Source: Bacteroidales bacterium KHT7 (GTDB lineage: Bacteria; Bacteroidota; Bacteroidia; Bacteroidales; Bacteroidaceae). From it: DNA of 64,000 nt. Of this stretch, positions 48,037-57,585 are shown piece after piece (the stretch's first letter is position 1; each line of letters starts with the position of its first letter). The notes under the pieces are model-generated. The model was not told the DNA's origin and made no database searches. It was given only the letters and a program-made list of their open reading frames with translations. The stretch lies in the NCBI GenBank assembly GCA_900102385.1, contig FNBQ01000015.1, positions 1-64,000 of the forward strand, in the 5' to 3' direction. The translations under genes and the position numbers were made by a program.

Positions 48037-48861
48037 TTACTTTTTAGCTCTTTCGATAATATACTTGTTAGACTGCTTCTTTGGACGTCTTGTCTTAAGA
48101 CCCTTAGCATACAATCCCTTACGTGAACGTGGGTGACCACCAGACTGACGACCTTCACCACCACCCATTGGGTGATCAACTGGGTTCATAACGACACCAC
48201 GGTTGTGTGGACGACGGCCCAACCAGCGTGAGCGACCTGCCTTACCTGATGACTCAAGTGAGTGGTCTGAGTTACCTACGCTACCGATTGTAGCCTTGCA
48301 TGTGCCCAAAACTTTGCGAAGCTCGCCTGAAGGCAACTTGATAACGCAATAGTCGCCGTCACGTGAAGTTAACTGAGCGAAATTACCTGCAGAACGAACA
48401 AGGAGAGCGCCCTGACCAGGACGAAGCTCGATGTTGTGTATTACAGTACCGACAGGGATGTTCTGCAATGGAAGTGCATTACCAACCTCAGGTGCTGCCT
48501 TCTCTCCAGACATCAGAGTACTGCCAACCTGCAGACCGTTAGGAGCAATAATATAACGCTTTTCACCATCAGCGTAGAACAGCAATGCGATACGAGCCGA
48601 ACGGTTTGGATCGTACTCAATTGTCTTTACTACAGCTGGAACACCATCCTTCTCTCTCTTGAAATCGATAAAACGGAATTTTCTCTTGTGACCGCCGCCG
48701 TTGTAGCGCATTGTCATCTTTCCGACATTGTTACGGCCACCTGTTGAACGCTTACCGTATACAAGAGATTTTTCTGGTACTGATGCAGTAATTTCTTCGA
48801 AAGTACCAATAATCTTGTGTCTCTGACCCGGTGTTGTGGGCTTAAATTTACGTACTGCCAT
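48037..48861 (-). CDS. rplB: 50S ribosomal protein L2
   Basis: It has 274 residues. Contains [14 protein letters not shown], the KOW-like central part, and the C-terminal [16 protein letters not shown] with the conserved His near 230 linked to the peptidyl-transferase centre. Confidence 0.99.
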   Translation of the reverse strand: MAVRKFKPTTPGQRHKIIGTFEEITASVPEKSLVYGKRSTGGRNNVGKMTMRYNGGGHKRKFRFIDFKREKDGVPAVVKTIEYDPNRSARIALLFYADGEKRYIIAPNGLQVGSTLMSGEKAAPEVGNALPLQNIPVGTVIHNIELRPGQGALLVRSAGNFAQLTSRDGDYCVIKLPSGELRKVLGTCKATIGSVGNSDHSLESSGKAGRSRWLGRRPHNRGVVMNPVDHPMGGGEGRQSGGHPRSRKGLYAKGLKTRRPKKQSNKYIIERAKK

Positions 48862-48868
48862 CTTTTAT

Positions 48869-49315
48869 TTAAATATTACTATAAAAATCAATAGTATCGC
48901 CTTCCTTCAAAGTCACAATTGCTTTCTTGACAGCGTTTGTGCGGCCCTTAATAAGACCTGCCTTTGTGTAGCGGCTCTTGTTTCTACCTGCGTAGTTAAC
49001 AGTGTTAACTGCTACAACTGTTACGTTGTATAGAGTCTCAACCTCCTTCTTAATCTCAAGTTTGTTAGCCTCTGGCTTTACAAGGAAACCATACTTTACC
49101 TGAGCCGGCTTAGTGTAAGAGTAAACTGTCTTCTCCTTCTGAACGCCGCCTTTGTACTTGCCATTCTTTGTCTTTACAACATACTTGACAACTTCAGCGG
49201 TTGCATTCTTAGCCTGAGCATTCTTCTCTGAGGTGTAAAGCTTCTTATCTTCAGAAGACTTAGTTGTGATTGCAGTCATTTTCTCTGTAATCAGCGGTTT
49301 GATAATAAATGCCAT
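48869..49315 (-). CDS. rplW: 50S ribosomal protein L23 with a lysine-rich internal insertion
   Basis: It has 148 residues against a usual length near 96-100. The start (MAFIIKPLITEKMTAIT) and everything from YGFLVKPEANKLEIKKEVE (about residue 75) to KEGDTIDFYSNI match normal L23. Residues of about 20-73 are extra: Lys-rich with Thr, Val and Tyr (KNAQAKNATAEVVKYVVKTK and similar). The extra part keeps the frame and its codon use looks like the rest of the gene. By alignment Glu11 equals E. coli L23 Glu18, the trigger-factor contact, so the insertion would sit near the tunnel exit rim. Confidence 0.93.
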   Translation of the reverse strand: MAFIIKPLITEKMTAITTKSSEDKKLYTSEKNAQAKNATAEVVKYVVKTKNGKYKGGVQKEKTVYSYTKPAQVKYGFLVKPEANKLEIKKEVETLYNVTVVAVNTVNYAGRNKSRYTKAGLIKGRTNAVKKAIVTLKEGDTIDFYSNI

Positions 49316-49327
49316 ATTCTAACCTCC

Positions 49328-49957
49328 TTACTTGATTAAGATTTTTTCAATTTCCTTCAATGAACTCTCAGTAACGACCAAAGCGTCTGCGTTCAACACC
49401 TTGTAAGTGTTAATTGCAGAAGCGATAGCTACGTCAGCGCGCTGGATATTACGAGCAGACAAATATACATTTTTATTTGCTTCTGGCAAAACTACAAGCA
49501 ACTTTTTATCAGCAACTTTGAGATTATTTGACATAGCAACGAACTCCTTAGTCTTTGGAGCCTCAAAATTGAAATCCTCAACTACCAAAATAGCGTTTGC
49601 CTGAGCCTTGTAAGACAAAGCACTCTTACGAGCAAGAGCCTTAACTTTCTTGTTCAACTTGAAGCCATAGTCGCGTGGAGTTGGACCGAATACACGACCA
49701 CCACCAACCAAAACTGGAGAGTTGATATCACCACGACGAGCGCCGCCGCCACCCTTCTGACGACCAAGCTTGCGAGTAGAACCGCTAACCTCACTTCTTT
49801 CCTTAGACTTTGCTGTACCCTGACGCTGATTAGCCATGTACTGCTTTACGTCAAGATAAATAGCATGATCGTTAGGCTCGATAGCAAAGATTGCATCGTT
49901 AAGAGTAACCTTCTTACCGGTTTCCTCGCCCTTAATATTTAATACATTAACTTCCAT
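49328..49957 (-). CDS. rplD: 50S ribosomal protein L4
   Basis: It has 209 residues. The conserved tunnel-loop segment [23 protein letters not shown] near 68-90 and [15 protein letters not shown] are present. In E. coli L4 controls the S10 operon; no evidence either way here. Start overlaps the rplC stop by one base. Confidence 0.98.
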   Translation of the reverse strand: MEVNVLNIKGEETGKKVTLNDAIFAIEPNDHAIYLDVKQYMANQRQGTAKSKERSEVSGSTRKLGRQKGGGGARRGDINSPVLVGGGRVFGPTPRDYGFKLNKKVKALARKSALSYKAQANAILVVEDFNFEAPKTKEFVAMSNNLKVADKKLLVVLPEANKNVYLSARNIQRADVAIASAINTYKVLNADALVVTESSLKEIEKILIK

Positions 49958-50574
49958 TATTTCTCAATTATTACGATTGAACCTTTACATCCCGGAACAG
50001 AACCCTTAATCAAAAGAAGGTTGTGCTCAGGAATAACCTTTAACACCTGTAGGTTGTGAGTAGTTACACGGTCGCCACCCATCTGGCCGCCCATGCGCAT
50101 ACCCTTGAATACCTTTGCTGGGTATGAACAAGCACCGATAGAACCTGGCTTACGCAGACGGTCGTCCTGACCGTGAGTGCTCTGGCCTACACCACCGAAA
50201 CCATGACGCTTAACAACGCCCTGGAAACCCTTACCCTTAGATGTACCAACAACGTCAACATAGTTAACATCGTTGAACAGCTCAACTGTAATTACGTCAC
50301 CGAGGTTGTACTCAGTGTCAAAATCTTTGAATTCGGCCAAGTGGCGCTTTGGTGTTACACCAGCCTTCTTAAAGTGTCCCATCATTGGCTTAGAAGTATT
50401 CTTCTCCTTAGCATCCTGGAAACCTACCTGAACGGCAGCGTAACCATCTTTCTCGACACTCTTAATCTGAGTAACAACACAAGGACCTACTTCGATAACA
50501 GTGCATGGTACGTTCTTACCCTCGGCACTGAATACGGATGTCATTCCGATTTTCTTTCCTAATAATCCTGGCAT
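49957..50574 (-). CDS. rplC: 50S ribosomal protein L3
   Basis: It has 205 residues. Starts [15 protein letters not shown]; contains [17 protein letters not shown] and the Gly-rich loop [18 protein letters not shown] that reaches the peptidyl-transferase centre. 32 bp after rpsJ. Confidence 0.99.
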   Translation of the reverse strand: MPGLLGKKIGMTSVFSAEGKNVPCTVIEVGPCVVTQIKSVEKDGYAAVQVGFQDAKEKNTSKPMMGHFKKAGVTPKRHLAEFKDFDTEYNLGDVITVELFNDVNYVDVVGTSKGKGFQGVVKRHGFGGVGQSTHGQDDRLRKPGSIGACSYPAKVFKGMRMGGQMGGDRVTTHNLQVLKVIPEHNLLLIKGSVPGCKGSIVIIEK

Positions 50575-50606
50575 TTCAGTAATTTTTAATAAAATCTTTT
50601 AATGTA

Positions 50607-50912
50607 CTAAACCTTAATCTCAACTTCTACACCACTTGGAAGCTCAAGCTTCATCAAAGCGTCAACAGTCTTAGCTGTAGAGCTATAGATGTCGATAAGT
50701 CTCTTGAATGAAGAAAGCTCGAACTGCTCGCGAGACTTCTTGTTAACGAATGTAGAACGGTTAACAGTGAAGATACGCTTGTGTGTTGGCAATGGAATAG
50801 GACCGCTAACGATAGCGCCTGTTGCCTTAACTGTCTTTACAATCTTCTCGGCAGACTTGTCAACCAAGTTGTGATCGTAAGATTTTAGTTTAATTCTAAT
50901 TTTCTGACTCAT
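50607..50912 (-). CDS. rpsJ: 30S ribosomal protein S10 (NusE)
   Basis: It has 101 residues. Contains [15 protein letters not shown] and [17 protein letters not shown]. It also serves as NusE in transcription antitermination. A long hairpin lies in the 94-bp gap between fusA and this gene. Confidence 0.99.
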   Translation of the reverse strand: MSQKIRIKLKSYDHNLVDKSAEKIVKTVKATGAIVSGPIPLPTHKRIFTVNRSTFVNKKSREQFELSSFKRLIDIYSSTAKTVDALMKLELPSGVEVEIKV

Positions 50913-50943
50913 TTTGTTTTATTAAATTGTTAATATAATAAGG

Positions 50944-50993
50944 AGTAAGAGGTATGCCAGTTAAGAGTCATTCGCTAACTGGCACCTCTAACT
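50944..50993 (-). promoter_or_regulatory. Long hairpin in the fusA-rpsJ gap
   Basis: AGAGGT-(AT)-GCCAGTTA (50948-50963 region) pairs with TAACTGGC-ACCTCT (50976-50989), 14 bp with a two-base bulge, extended by AGT/ACT at the base. No T run follows on the minus strand. It sits where E. coli has its S10 leader, so a regulatory or RNA-processing role is plausible. Confidence 0.6.
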
Positions 50994-51006
50994 CGATTTA
51001 TCCTAA

Positions 51007-53127
51007 TTATACAAGATCTGTACGACCCTTGCACTCCTCAAGCACAGCCTTAGCGATTGAGCTTGATACTGGTGCGTGATGATCGTAAGTCATTGAAGAT
51101 GTTGCACGACCTGAAGTGATAGTACGAAGTGCTGTAACGTAACCGAACATCTCAGCAAGTGGAACCATAGCCTTGACGATACGAGCACCAGAACGGCTGC
51201 TTTCCATACCCTCAACCTGGCCACGACGCTTGTTCAAGTCACCGATAACATCACCCATGTTCTCCTCTGGAGTTACAACCTCAAGCTTCATCATAGGCTC
51301 CATCAAGACTGGCTTAGCCTTAGCACATACATTCTTGTATGCCTGAAGTGCACAGATCTCGAATGAAAGCTGGTCTGAATCCACTGGGTGGAATGAGCCA
51401 TCCTCAAGAACAACCTTCAAAGAATCCATTGGGAATCCGCCAAGAACACCGCTCTTCATTGCATTCTCGAAGCCCTTCTGTACAGATGGGATGAACTCCT
51501 TAGGAATGTTACCACCAGTAACCTCGTTAACGAACTGAAGACCACCTTCCTTGAAGTCCTCATCAACAGGACCTACATTAACGATGATATCAGCGAACTT
51601 ACCACGACCACCAGACTGCTTCTTGTAGATTTCACGGTGACCCATTACAGTCTGAGTGATAGCCTCCTTATAGTTAACCTGTGGCTTACCTTGATTACAC
51701 TCAACCTTGAACTCACGCTTCAAACGGTCGATAATGATATCCAAGTGAAGCTCACCCATACCTGAGATAACTGTCTGACCGCTCTGCTCGTCAGTTCTAA
51801 CAGTAAATGTTGGATCCTCCTCAGCAAGCTTAGCAAGACCGATACCCAACTTATCAACGTCGCTCTGAGTCTTAGGCTCGATTGCGATACCGATAACTGG
51901 CTCTGGGAACTCCATTGACTCAAGTACGATTGGTGCATCCTCGTCAGCAAGTGTATCACCAGTACGGATATCCTTGAAACCAACACCTGCACCGATATCA
52001 CCAGCACCGATTACGTCAACTGGGTTCTGCTTGTTTGAGTGCATCTGGAACAAACGGCTTACGCGCTCCTTCTTACCTGAGCGAACGTTGTAAACGTAAG
52101 AACCAGCCTCTACCTTACCTGAGTAAACACGGAAGAATGTCAAACGACCAACGTATGGGTCAGTTGCAATCTTAAATGCAAGAGCAGCAGTCTTCTCATC
52201 CTCTGCAGGACGACGATCCTCCTCAGCACCAGTGTCTGGGTTTGTACCAACAACAGCTGGAGTATCTACTGGAGAAGGCAAGAACATACAAACATAGTCG
52301 AGCAATGTCTGAACACCCTTGTTCTTGAATGAAGAACCGCAGCACATTGGAGTAATCTGCATAGAAAGCGTACCCTTGCGGATAGCAGCGATAAGTTCCT
52401 CATTTGTGATAGAAGAAGGATCCTCGAAGAACTTCTCCATCAAAGCCTCGTCGCACTCAGCAGCATACTCAAGAAGTTTTGTTCTCCACTCCTCAGCCTC
52501 GTCTGCCAACTCAGCAGGAATATCCTCTACATCGTAGTCAGCACCCATTGTCTCATCGTGCCAAAGGATAGCCTTCATCTTAATAAGGTCAACAACACCC
52601 TTGAAGTTCTCCTCTGCACCGATTGGAATATTGATAGGCACAGCTGTAGCACCAAGTACATCCTTCATCTGACGAACAACATCGAAGAAGTTAGCACCAG
52701 AACGGTCCATCTTGTTAACATAACCGATACGTGGTACATTGTACTTATCAGCCTGACGCCATACAGTCTCTGACTGTGGCTCAACACCACCTACTGCACA
52801 ATATGTAGCAACTGCACCGTCGAGTACACGAAGTGAACGCTCAACCTCAGCAGTAAAGTCAACGTGTCCCGGAGTATCAATCAAGTTGATCTTGTACTGG
52901 TGATTATCCCAGTTCCAGAATGTAGTTGTTGCAGCTGAAGTAATAGTGATACCACGCTCCTGCTCCTGTGCCATCCAGTCCATTGTTGCGCCACCTTCGT
53001 GAACCTCACCAATCTTGTGAGTCTTACCAGTGTAGAAAAGGATACGCTCAGAAGTTGTTGTCTTACCGGCATCGATGTGAGCCATGATACCAATATTTCG
53101 TGTAAAGTGCAAATCTGTTTTTGCCAT
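51007..53127 (-). CDS. fusA: Elongation factor G
   Basis: It has 706 residues, the GTPase that drives ribosomal translocation and, with RRF, recycling. G1 AHIDAGKTT at 16-24, switch region [10 protein letters not shown]3 DTPGHVDF and G4 NKMDR are all present. Domains II to V follow, with VNYKEAITQ and [14 protein letters not shown] near the end. No tuf gene follows, as is usual in Bacteroidota. Confidence 0.99.
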   Translation of the reverse strand: MAKTDLHFTRNIGIMAHIDAGKTTTSERILFYTGKTHKIGEVHEGGATMDWMAQEQERGITITSAATTTFWNWDNHQYKINLIDTPGHVDFTAEVERSLRVLDGAVATYCAVGGVEPQSETVWRQADKYNVPRIGYVNKMDRSGANFFDVVRQMKDVLGATAVPINIPIGAEENFKGVVDLIKMKAILWHDETMGADYDVEDIPAELADEAEEWRTKLLEYAAECDEALMEKFFEDPSSITNEELIAAIRKGTLSMQITPMCCGSSFKNKGVQTLLDYVCMFLPSPVDTPAVVGTNPDTGAEEDRRPAEDEKTAALAFKIATDPYVGRLTFFRVYSGKVEAGSYVYNVRSGKKERVSRLFQMHSNKQNPVDVIGAGDIGAGVGFKDIRTGDTLADEDAPIVLESMEFPEPVIGIAIEPKTQSDVDKLGIGLAKLAEEDPTFTVRTDEQSGQTVISGMGELHLDIIIDRLKREFKVECNQGKPQVNYKEAITQTVMGHREIYKKQSGGRGKFADIIVNVGPVDEDFKEGGLQFVNEVTGGNIPKEFIPSVQKGFENAMKSGVLGGFPMDSLKVVLEDGSFHPVDSDQLSFEICALQAYKNVCAKAKPVLMEPMMKLEVVTPEENMGDVIGDLNKRRGQVEGMESSRSGARIVKAMVPLAEMFGYVTALRTITSGRATSSMTYDHHAPVSSSIAKAVLEECKGRTDLV

Positions 53128-53148
53128 AATATAACTTCTTTTAAATGA

Positions 53149-53625
53149 TTAGAATCTGAAGTGAGCAAATGCACGGTTAGCCTCGGCCATACGGTGCATA
53201 TCTTCCTTACGCTTGAAAGCACCACCCTGCTCGTTGTAAGCATCCATGATCTCAGATGCAAGCTTGTCAGCCATAGTCTTACCACCACGCTTACGAGCAA
53301 AAAGGATAAGATTCTTCATTGAAATAGACTCCTTACGATCTGGACGGATCTCTGTTGGAACCTGGAATGTAGCGCCACCGATACGGCGTGACTTAACCTC
53401 AACCTGTGGAGTTACGTTTTCCAAAGCCTTCTTCCAGATTTCGAGAGCTGATTTCTCCTCATTTGAAAGTTTTGCTTTTACAGTCTCAAGAGCTGCATAG
53501 AAAATCTCATAAGATGTATTCTTCTTTCCATCATACATCAGATGGTTCACAAACTTAGAAACCTTTGTGTCATTGAAAACAGGATCTGGAAGGATCACTC
53601 TTTTCTTTGGTTTTGCTTTTCTCAT
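53149..53625 (-). CDS. rpsG: 30S ribosomal protein S7
   Basis: It has 158 residues. Starts [17 protein letters not shown]; contains [16 protein letters not shown] and ends [12 protein letters not shown]. In E. coli S7 represses the str operon; the 143-bp gap to rpsL upstream could hold such a site and includes a small GGTTC/GAACC stem. Confidence 0.99.
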   Translation of the reverse strand: MRKAKPKKRVILPDPVFNDTKVSKFVNHLMYDGKKNTSYEIFYAALETVKAKLSNEEKSALEIWKKALENVTPQVEVKSRRIGGATFQVPTEIRPDRKESISMKNLILFARKRGGKTMADKLASEIMDAYNEQGGAFKRKEDMHRMAEANRAFAHFRF

Positions 53626-53768
53626 TGTTTTGATAAATAATGTTTAGTTTGGGGCTGCTTTCGCTCTTCAACGGTTCCACCGAACCATTTACTCAACCTT
53701 GTGCTTCCAACAAACAAAACAAATTAAATAATTAATAGTTTAAAAGGGATTTTTGTTCTCTGTACGAA

Positions 53769-54149
53769 TTACTTACCAGCCTTTGGACGCTTAGCACCAT
53801 ACTTAGAACGACGCTGTGTACGGTTTGCAACTCCTGCAGTATCAAGTGTTCCGCGAACAATGTGATAACGTACACCCGGAAGGTCCTTAACACGACCACC
53901 GCGAACAAGCACGATTGAGTGCTCCTGCAAGTTGTGTCCCTCACCTGGGATGTAAGAGTTAACCTCCTTAGAGTTTGTCAAACGAACACGAGCAACCTTT
54001 CTCATTGCTGAGTTAGGCTTCTTAGGGGTTGTAGTGTAAACACGAACACAAACACCGCGACGCTGTGGACATGAATCCAAAGCAGGTGACTTGCTCTTGT
54101 CTTCCAATACCTGTCTTCCCTTTCTTACTAACTGTTGAATAGTAGGCAT
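53769..54149 (-). CDS. rpsL: 30S ribosomal protein S12
   Basis: It has 126 residues. [15 protein letters not shown] contains the Lys at which streptomycin-resistance changes occur, here wild type; [11 protein letters not shown] and DTAGVANR follow. It is the first gene of the 32-gene ribosomal run. Confidence 0.99.
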   Translation of the reverse strand: MPTIQQLVRKGRQVLEDKSKSPALDSCPQRRGVCVRVYTTTPKKPNSAMRKVARVRLTNSKEVNSYIPGEGHNLQEHSIVLVRGGRVKDLPGVRYHIVRGTLDTAGVANRTQRRSKYGAKRPKAGK

Positions 54150-54224
54150 TTTGTTTTTATTAAATTATTATATTATTTGTAATTATCCGATTTAAACCTT
54201 TTGGGCAGTGCCCATTTTGGACTG

Positions 54225-54232
54225 CAAAATTA
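54225..54232 (-). promoter_or_regulatory. Probable promoter of the ribosomal run, -7 element
   Basis: On the minus strand TAATTTTG fits TAnnTTTG, about 76 bp before the rpsL start codon. I could not find a clear TTTG at the -33 spacing. Confidence 0.5.
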
Positions 54233-54706
54233 CTAATAAAATTCCAAATAACCGTACCTTATAATAAGTTTCATATCCTACCGTATTAAAATTTAACATC
54301 TTTTAACATTTATTAAGAATTATGGAGTGGTTTTACCTCTTTTAAGATCTAAAACAGACACAATCAGCAAAATTCAAAATAATGTTTCACAACATATTTT
54401 CTCGATTATTGAGCGGTGCATTATGCGAATTACAACCTTATTATATACACCTATTCGGAATAATATCCCGGCGATTCTGGGAAACGCTCAGGGATAACAA
54501 TACTACGAACCATCTGCATTTCTTTTAATGATTATCCTCAATTATCTGGAGAACACCTATCAGCCCAATAACCTAACAGCAACACATTTGAAGAAATCCT
54601 GCCCTCACTTTAAGCGTAATACAGAAAATTTCAGTTTAGCTTAATTACGATAATATTCTATTGCTTTGACAGTATGGCTATTCACAGGCTACCCTCCGGC
54701 ATTTTA
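54233..54706. other. Gene-free region upstream of rpsL
   Basis: No credible gene. Short open frames lack any recognisable start, signal or domain. The DNA looks worn, like eroded coding or repeat sequence. No tRNA or terminator seen. Confidence 0.5.
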
Positions 54707-54849
54707 TTGGCTATGGATTGGCTTCCTTCCGACTTGCATCAATATAAGCATTTCGAACCCATCTCGAACCTTCCGGCTTGCTTCAACGTACCTTCCCCGT
54801 TGCTACCCCGTAGCTACTCCGTTCCTACCCCGTACCTTAAACGAATCTT
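54707..54849 (-). repeat. Degenerate 11-bp tandem repeat array C (13 units)
   Basis: Read on the minus strand, units of exactly 11 bp run from 54849 down to 54707. Examples: AAGGTACGGGG (54828-54838), TAGGAACGGAG (54817-54827), TAGCTACGGGG (54806-54816), TAGCAACGGGG (54795-54805), AAGGTACGTTG (54784-54794), AAGCAAGCCGG (54773-54783), AAGGTTCGAGA (54762-54772). The outer units are more worn. The consensus WAGSWACGGGG is close to those of arrays A and B. It lies between rpsL and the DUF3467 gene. Confidence 0.85.
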
Positions 54850-54954
54850 GAACAAAGTTTCTTGCTTGCATCAAGATGCACATCTTCTTGCAGCCCCGTA
54901 CCCTGAAAGATGTTTTACAAACTGTTGCAAACCTGCTTATGCAACGCGTATCAT

Positions 54955-54983
54955 ATACAAAAAAAGAGGCTTATTAAGCCTCT
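54955..54983 (-). terminator. Terminator overlapping the end of the DUF3467 gene
   Basis: AGAGGCTT (54965-54972) pairs with AAGCCTCT (54976-54983) with a three-base loop, followed on the minus strand by seven T. The stem includes the last codons and the stop codon of the gene. Confidence 0.8.
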
Positions 54984-55297
54984 CCCTTAAAATCTGATAA
55001 ATTCGGAACGTAAGTGTCACCCTTCTGCGCCTTCTGCTCTGGCAACTGAATTGGAGCAACGTTCGACTCAAATTTAGAAATATTGTCTTGCAATGCATAA
55101 AGCAATCTCTTAGCATGTTCAGGAGCAAGAATTACTCTGCTCTTAACGCTTGCCTTTGGAACTCCCGGCATCATCTGGACAAAATCAACCACAAATTCTG
55201 AGGTAGAATGAGTTATTGCAACTAAGTTTGAGTATATACCCTGTGCCACTTCTGGAGACACTTCGATTTCCAATTGTTTTTTGTTGTTATTTTCCAT
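54974..55297 (-). CDS. DUF3467 family protein, function unknown
   Basis: It has 107 residues from ATG 55297 (MENNNKKQLEIEVSPEVA). The longer frame to 55366 overlaps the promoter. The protein is cytoplasmic, with no signal peptide. The pattern QGIYSNLVAITHSTSEFVVDFVQMMPGVPKASVKSRVILAPEHAKRLL, seen in pieces, is that of DUF3467. Nothing is known that lets me assign a role. It is a single gene whose terminator overlaps its stop codon. Confidence 0.88.
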   Translation of the reverse strand: MENNNKKQLEIEVSPEVAQGIYSNLVAITHSTSEFVVDFVQMMPGVPKASVKSRVILAPEHAKRLLYALQDNISKFESNVAPIQLPEQKAQKGDTYVPNLSDFKGEA

Positions 55298-55328
55298 GTT
55301 ATAATATTTGATAAAATAGTATGTAATG

Positions 55329-55336
55329 CAAATATA
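55329..55336 (-). promoter_or_regulatory. DUF3467 gene promoter, -7 element
   Basis: On the minus strand TATATTTG fits TAnnTTTG, about 32 bp before ATG 55297. A TTTG lies 16 bp further up (55353-55356), closer than usual. Confidence 0.55.
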
Positions 55337-55379
55337 CAATTTTATTTGGAAACAAAGTTCCAACAATCATTAAAATTTG

Positions 55380-55387
55380 TATATTTG
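55380..55387 (+). promoter_or_regulatory. C1 peptidase gene promoter, -7 element
   Basis: TATATTTG fits TAnnTTTG and lies 33 bp before the start codon. No clear -33 TTTG was found. Confidence 0.5.
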
Positions 55388-55420
55388 TAAACGATTATTA
55401 AAATATACCTTATATTATAT

Positions 55421-56491
55421 ATGACTAAGGATTGTATTCGGCACACGATTATACTTACACTGTTATTTATACTTTCGAGTTATTGCAGCAAGGCTCAAGA
55501 AAACGAAACCAAGATTCCCAACCTTTCCTTTTCTATCGAAGTACTTAACAGATACACACCCGTAAAACATCAGGGATACTCAAGCAACTGCTGGGCTTTC
55601 TCTACCCTGTCGATGCTCGAGTCGGAGATGCTGCGTCTTGGGGTGGACTCTGTAAACCTCTCGTACGATTATGTTTACAGAGGTAAACTAATCGACCAGT
55701 CGCTGCACTACTATCGGATGGCTGGGCACGAGGAATTCCGCAAGGGAAGTCTACCTCATTCGTGTTTCAACGTGGTTAAGAACTACGGAATCGTTCCTCT
55801 TTCGACATATCAGCAAAAGAAAGTGAACTACAGCGAACTGAGATTCACGCTCGAACTCTCGCTGAAGGATTATGTGAAGAAAGGCATCGGCTACGACAAA
55901 GTTACCGAAGGCATCACGGCAATCGTAGACAAGGCTTTAGGTAAGAAACCCGAAACTTTCAGATATAACAACAAGGACTTTACGCCCGAATCGTTTGCCA
56001 ACCATCTTCAGTTGAACATGGACAACTACATCGAGATTACCAATAGTCCGTTTCAGCCTTACAACAAAAGATGCCATCTCGACTCTCCCGACAACTGGGA
56101 GGATTACGACATGCTGAATCTGGAACTCGATGTTTTGCTGAATCTGGCAAAGAAGGCAATCAGAGAAGGTTACACATTCGTATGGGATGGTGATGTGTCG
56201 AACGAAGGCTACGCACCAGAATTCGGTCTTGCATTCTATCCGAAAAGGAGTTCGATGACAACGAAGAAAAGGGCGAAATTACTGGAAACGTTCGAAACCA
56301 CGGACGACCATGCCATGCATGCCATCGGACTGGCTTACGACCAATACGGAAAGACGTACTTTATTATAAAAGACTCTTACGGCGTAAGAGGACCATACAG
56401 AGGTTTGCTTATGATGTCGGAAGACTATTTCAAGGCAAACACAATCTGTATTGCCCTACACCGCAACGCTTTGAAACTTATTGACGATTAA
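55421..56491 (+). CDS. Exported papain-like (C1 family) cysteine peptidase, bleomycin-hydrolase-like
   Basis: It has 356 residues. A signal peptide (about 1-25, ending SKAQ) implies export, unlike cytoplasmic PepC. Catalytic motif QGYSSNCWAFST places Gln51 and Cys57; the His motif HAMHAIG has His297. In the place of the usual active-site Asn (NSWG) the protein has KDSYG with Asp318, an uncommon change. The order and spacing fit the C1B (PepC/bleomycin hydrolase) branch. The gene overlaps the convergent outer-membrane protein gene by 4 bp. Confidence 0.88.
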   Translation: MTKDCIRHTIILTLLFILSSYCSKAQENETKIPNLSFSIEVLNRYTPVKHQGYSSNCWAFSTLSMLESEMLRLGVDSVNLSYDYVYRGKLIDQSLHYYRMAGHEEFRKGSLPHSCFNVVKNYGIVPLSTYQQKKVNYSELRFTLELSLKDYVKKGIGYDKVTEGITAIVDKALGKKPETFRYNNKDFTPESFANHLQLNMDNYIEITNSPFQPYNKRCHLDSPDNWEDYDMLNLELDVLLNLAKKAIREGYTFVWDGDVSNEGYAPEFGLAFYPKRSSMTTKKRAKLLETFETTDDHAMHAIGLAYDQYGKTYFIIKDSYGVRGPYRGLLMMSEDYFKANTICIALHRNALKLIDD

Positions 56492-57576
56492 AGTTTTATC
56501 TTTCTGTCGGAGAAAGCATTCTTTTTTACATTCCTGAGGAGCTTTCGCTTGTGCTGCTTCATGTTACCAAGCGAGACTGAAACTTTTATTTGCTGCTGCC
56601 AGTCAATCACATCTCCGTCGAAGTGGGCAACAGCACCGATGTAACCCTCGAATCCTCTGCCATGGGCAAAGCGATAGAGAGCATCAACTCGGTTGTAGAT
56701 TTTTGAACGATAATAAGGGTCGTTCCAATACCATCTGTTAATGCCCAAATCGCCCTGAATCTGCTGTCTTTTCCCGCAGTAGAAAGTCTCCTTCAGATAC
56801 AAGCATTTCAAGCCCAAAGTTGCCTCAAAAAGAATTCCGGGGCGAAGATTCCAGTCGAGCGTCTTTCCGCGGCGGTCTCTCTCCATTCCGAAGAGGACGC
56901 CACACTGAACAGAAAGAGTATCGAGCGATGTCTGCTCAGTAAAATCGTAGCCAAGGAAACCATTCGAGATTGAATAATCCTGAATGTGCATATCGGCAGG
57001 AGCATCGAGCGTAAGGGCGTAATGATAGTAATACCCTTGAACGCCCATGTAAGCATGTCCCATATTCAGTCGAGCTGACAAGCCCGCCAAGAACTGCTCG
57101 TGACGGTTGTGTCCAATCTGACCAGTCCAGTCGAGCAAAGCCTCTACATAGCCCTTGTCCGTTCCATACTGAAACAACGCGCCCTGAACATTCTTGTTAT
57201 AATATCTCAACGAATCGCTGAAAATGCAAGTCGGAAAATTGCCGTACAATTCCTCGCGCGGAAACGCTCCGACAAGAACACGGAACGGAGCCCCGTCGTA
57301 CATATAATAAAGGGTGAGAGTCTCGTTGTTGAACATCTTCTCGCCACCCCAACAATTCACCGCCCCATAGCCAACTCTAAGCGCATGGACGCTATCCCTG
57401 ATACCGACTTTCGGTTCAATCCAAAAGCCAGTCAGAGTACCGTCGTTGCGATGCTTGCTCGACAATTCCATATTGTCGAAGAAGCCGTTGGCATCAACAT
57501 TCCATTCCAATTCTTGCGCAGAGGCAAAGATTGAAACAGACAGAATTATAAAAGAAAAGAAAATTCGTCTGTACAT
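56488..57576 (-). CDS. Outer-membrane protein of unknown function
   Basis: It has 362 residues, with a signal peptide of about 20 residues (ending FASAQ). The mature protein is made of amphipathic aromatic strands (WIEPKVGIRDSVHALRVGYG, AYMGVQGYYYHYALTL, VQCGVLFGMERD), which suggests a porin-like barrel. The last 20 residues are very basic (KQHKRKLLRNVKKNAF) and not like a barrel terminus. It is the last gene of the Lrp-to-OMP operon, 9 bp after SufE. Confidence 0.7.
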   Translation of the reverse strand: MYRRIFFSFIILSVSIFASAQELEWNVDANGFFDNMELSSKHRNDGTLTGFWIEPKVGIRDSVHALRVGYGAVNCWGGEKMFNNETLTLYYMYDGAPFRVLVGAFPREELYGNFPTCIFSDSLRYYNKNVQGALFQYGTDKGYVEALLDWTGQIGHNRHEQFLAGLSARLNMGHAYMGVQGYYYHYALTLDAPADMHIQDYSISNGFLGYDFTEQTSLDTLSVQCGVLFGMERDRRGKTLDWNLRPGILFEATLGLKCLYLKETFYCGKRQQIQGDLGINRWYWNDPYYRSKIYNRVDALYRFAHGRGFEGYIGAVAHFDGDVIDWQQQIKVSVSLGNMKQHKRKLLRNVKKNAFSDRKIKL

Positions 57577-57585
57577 AAACGAAAT

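Noticed and set aside
48869-49315. Frameshift or intein explanation for the long L23
   Set aside because: The frame is continuous on both sides, the extra part is too short for an intein and has no splicing motifs.
50913-51006. Missing tuf gene between fusA and rpsJ as a deletion
   Set aside because: Bacteroidota usually carry tuf elsewhere in the genome, so its absence here is the normal layout.
54666-54997. Overlapping small frames across array C
   Set aside because: Their open state comes from the repeat having few stops; the products are Pro/Leu/Tyr-rich repeat translations.
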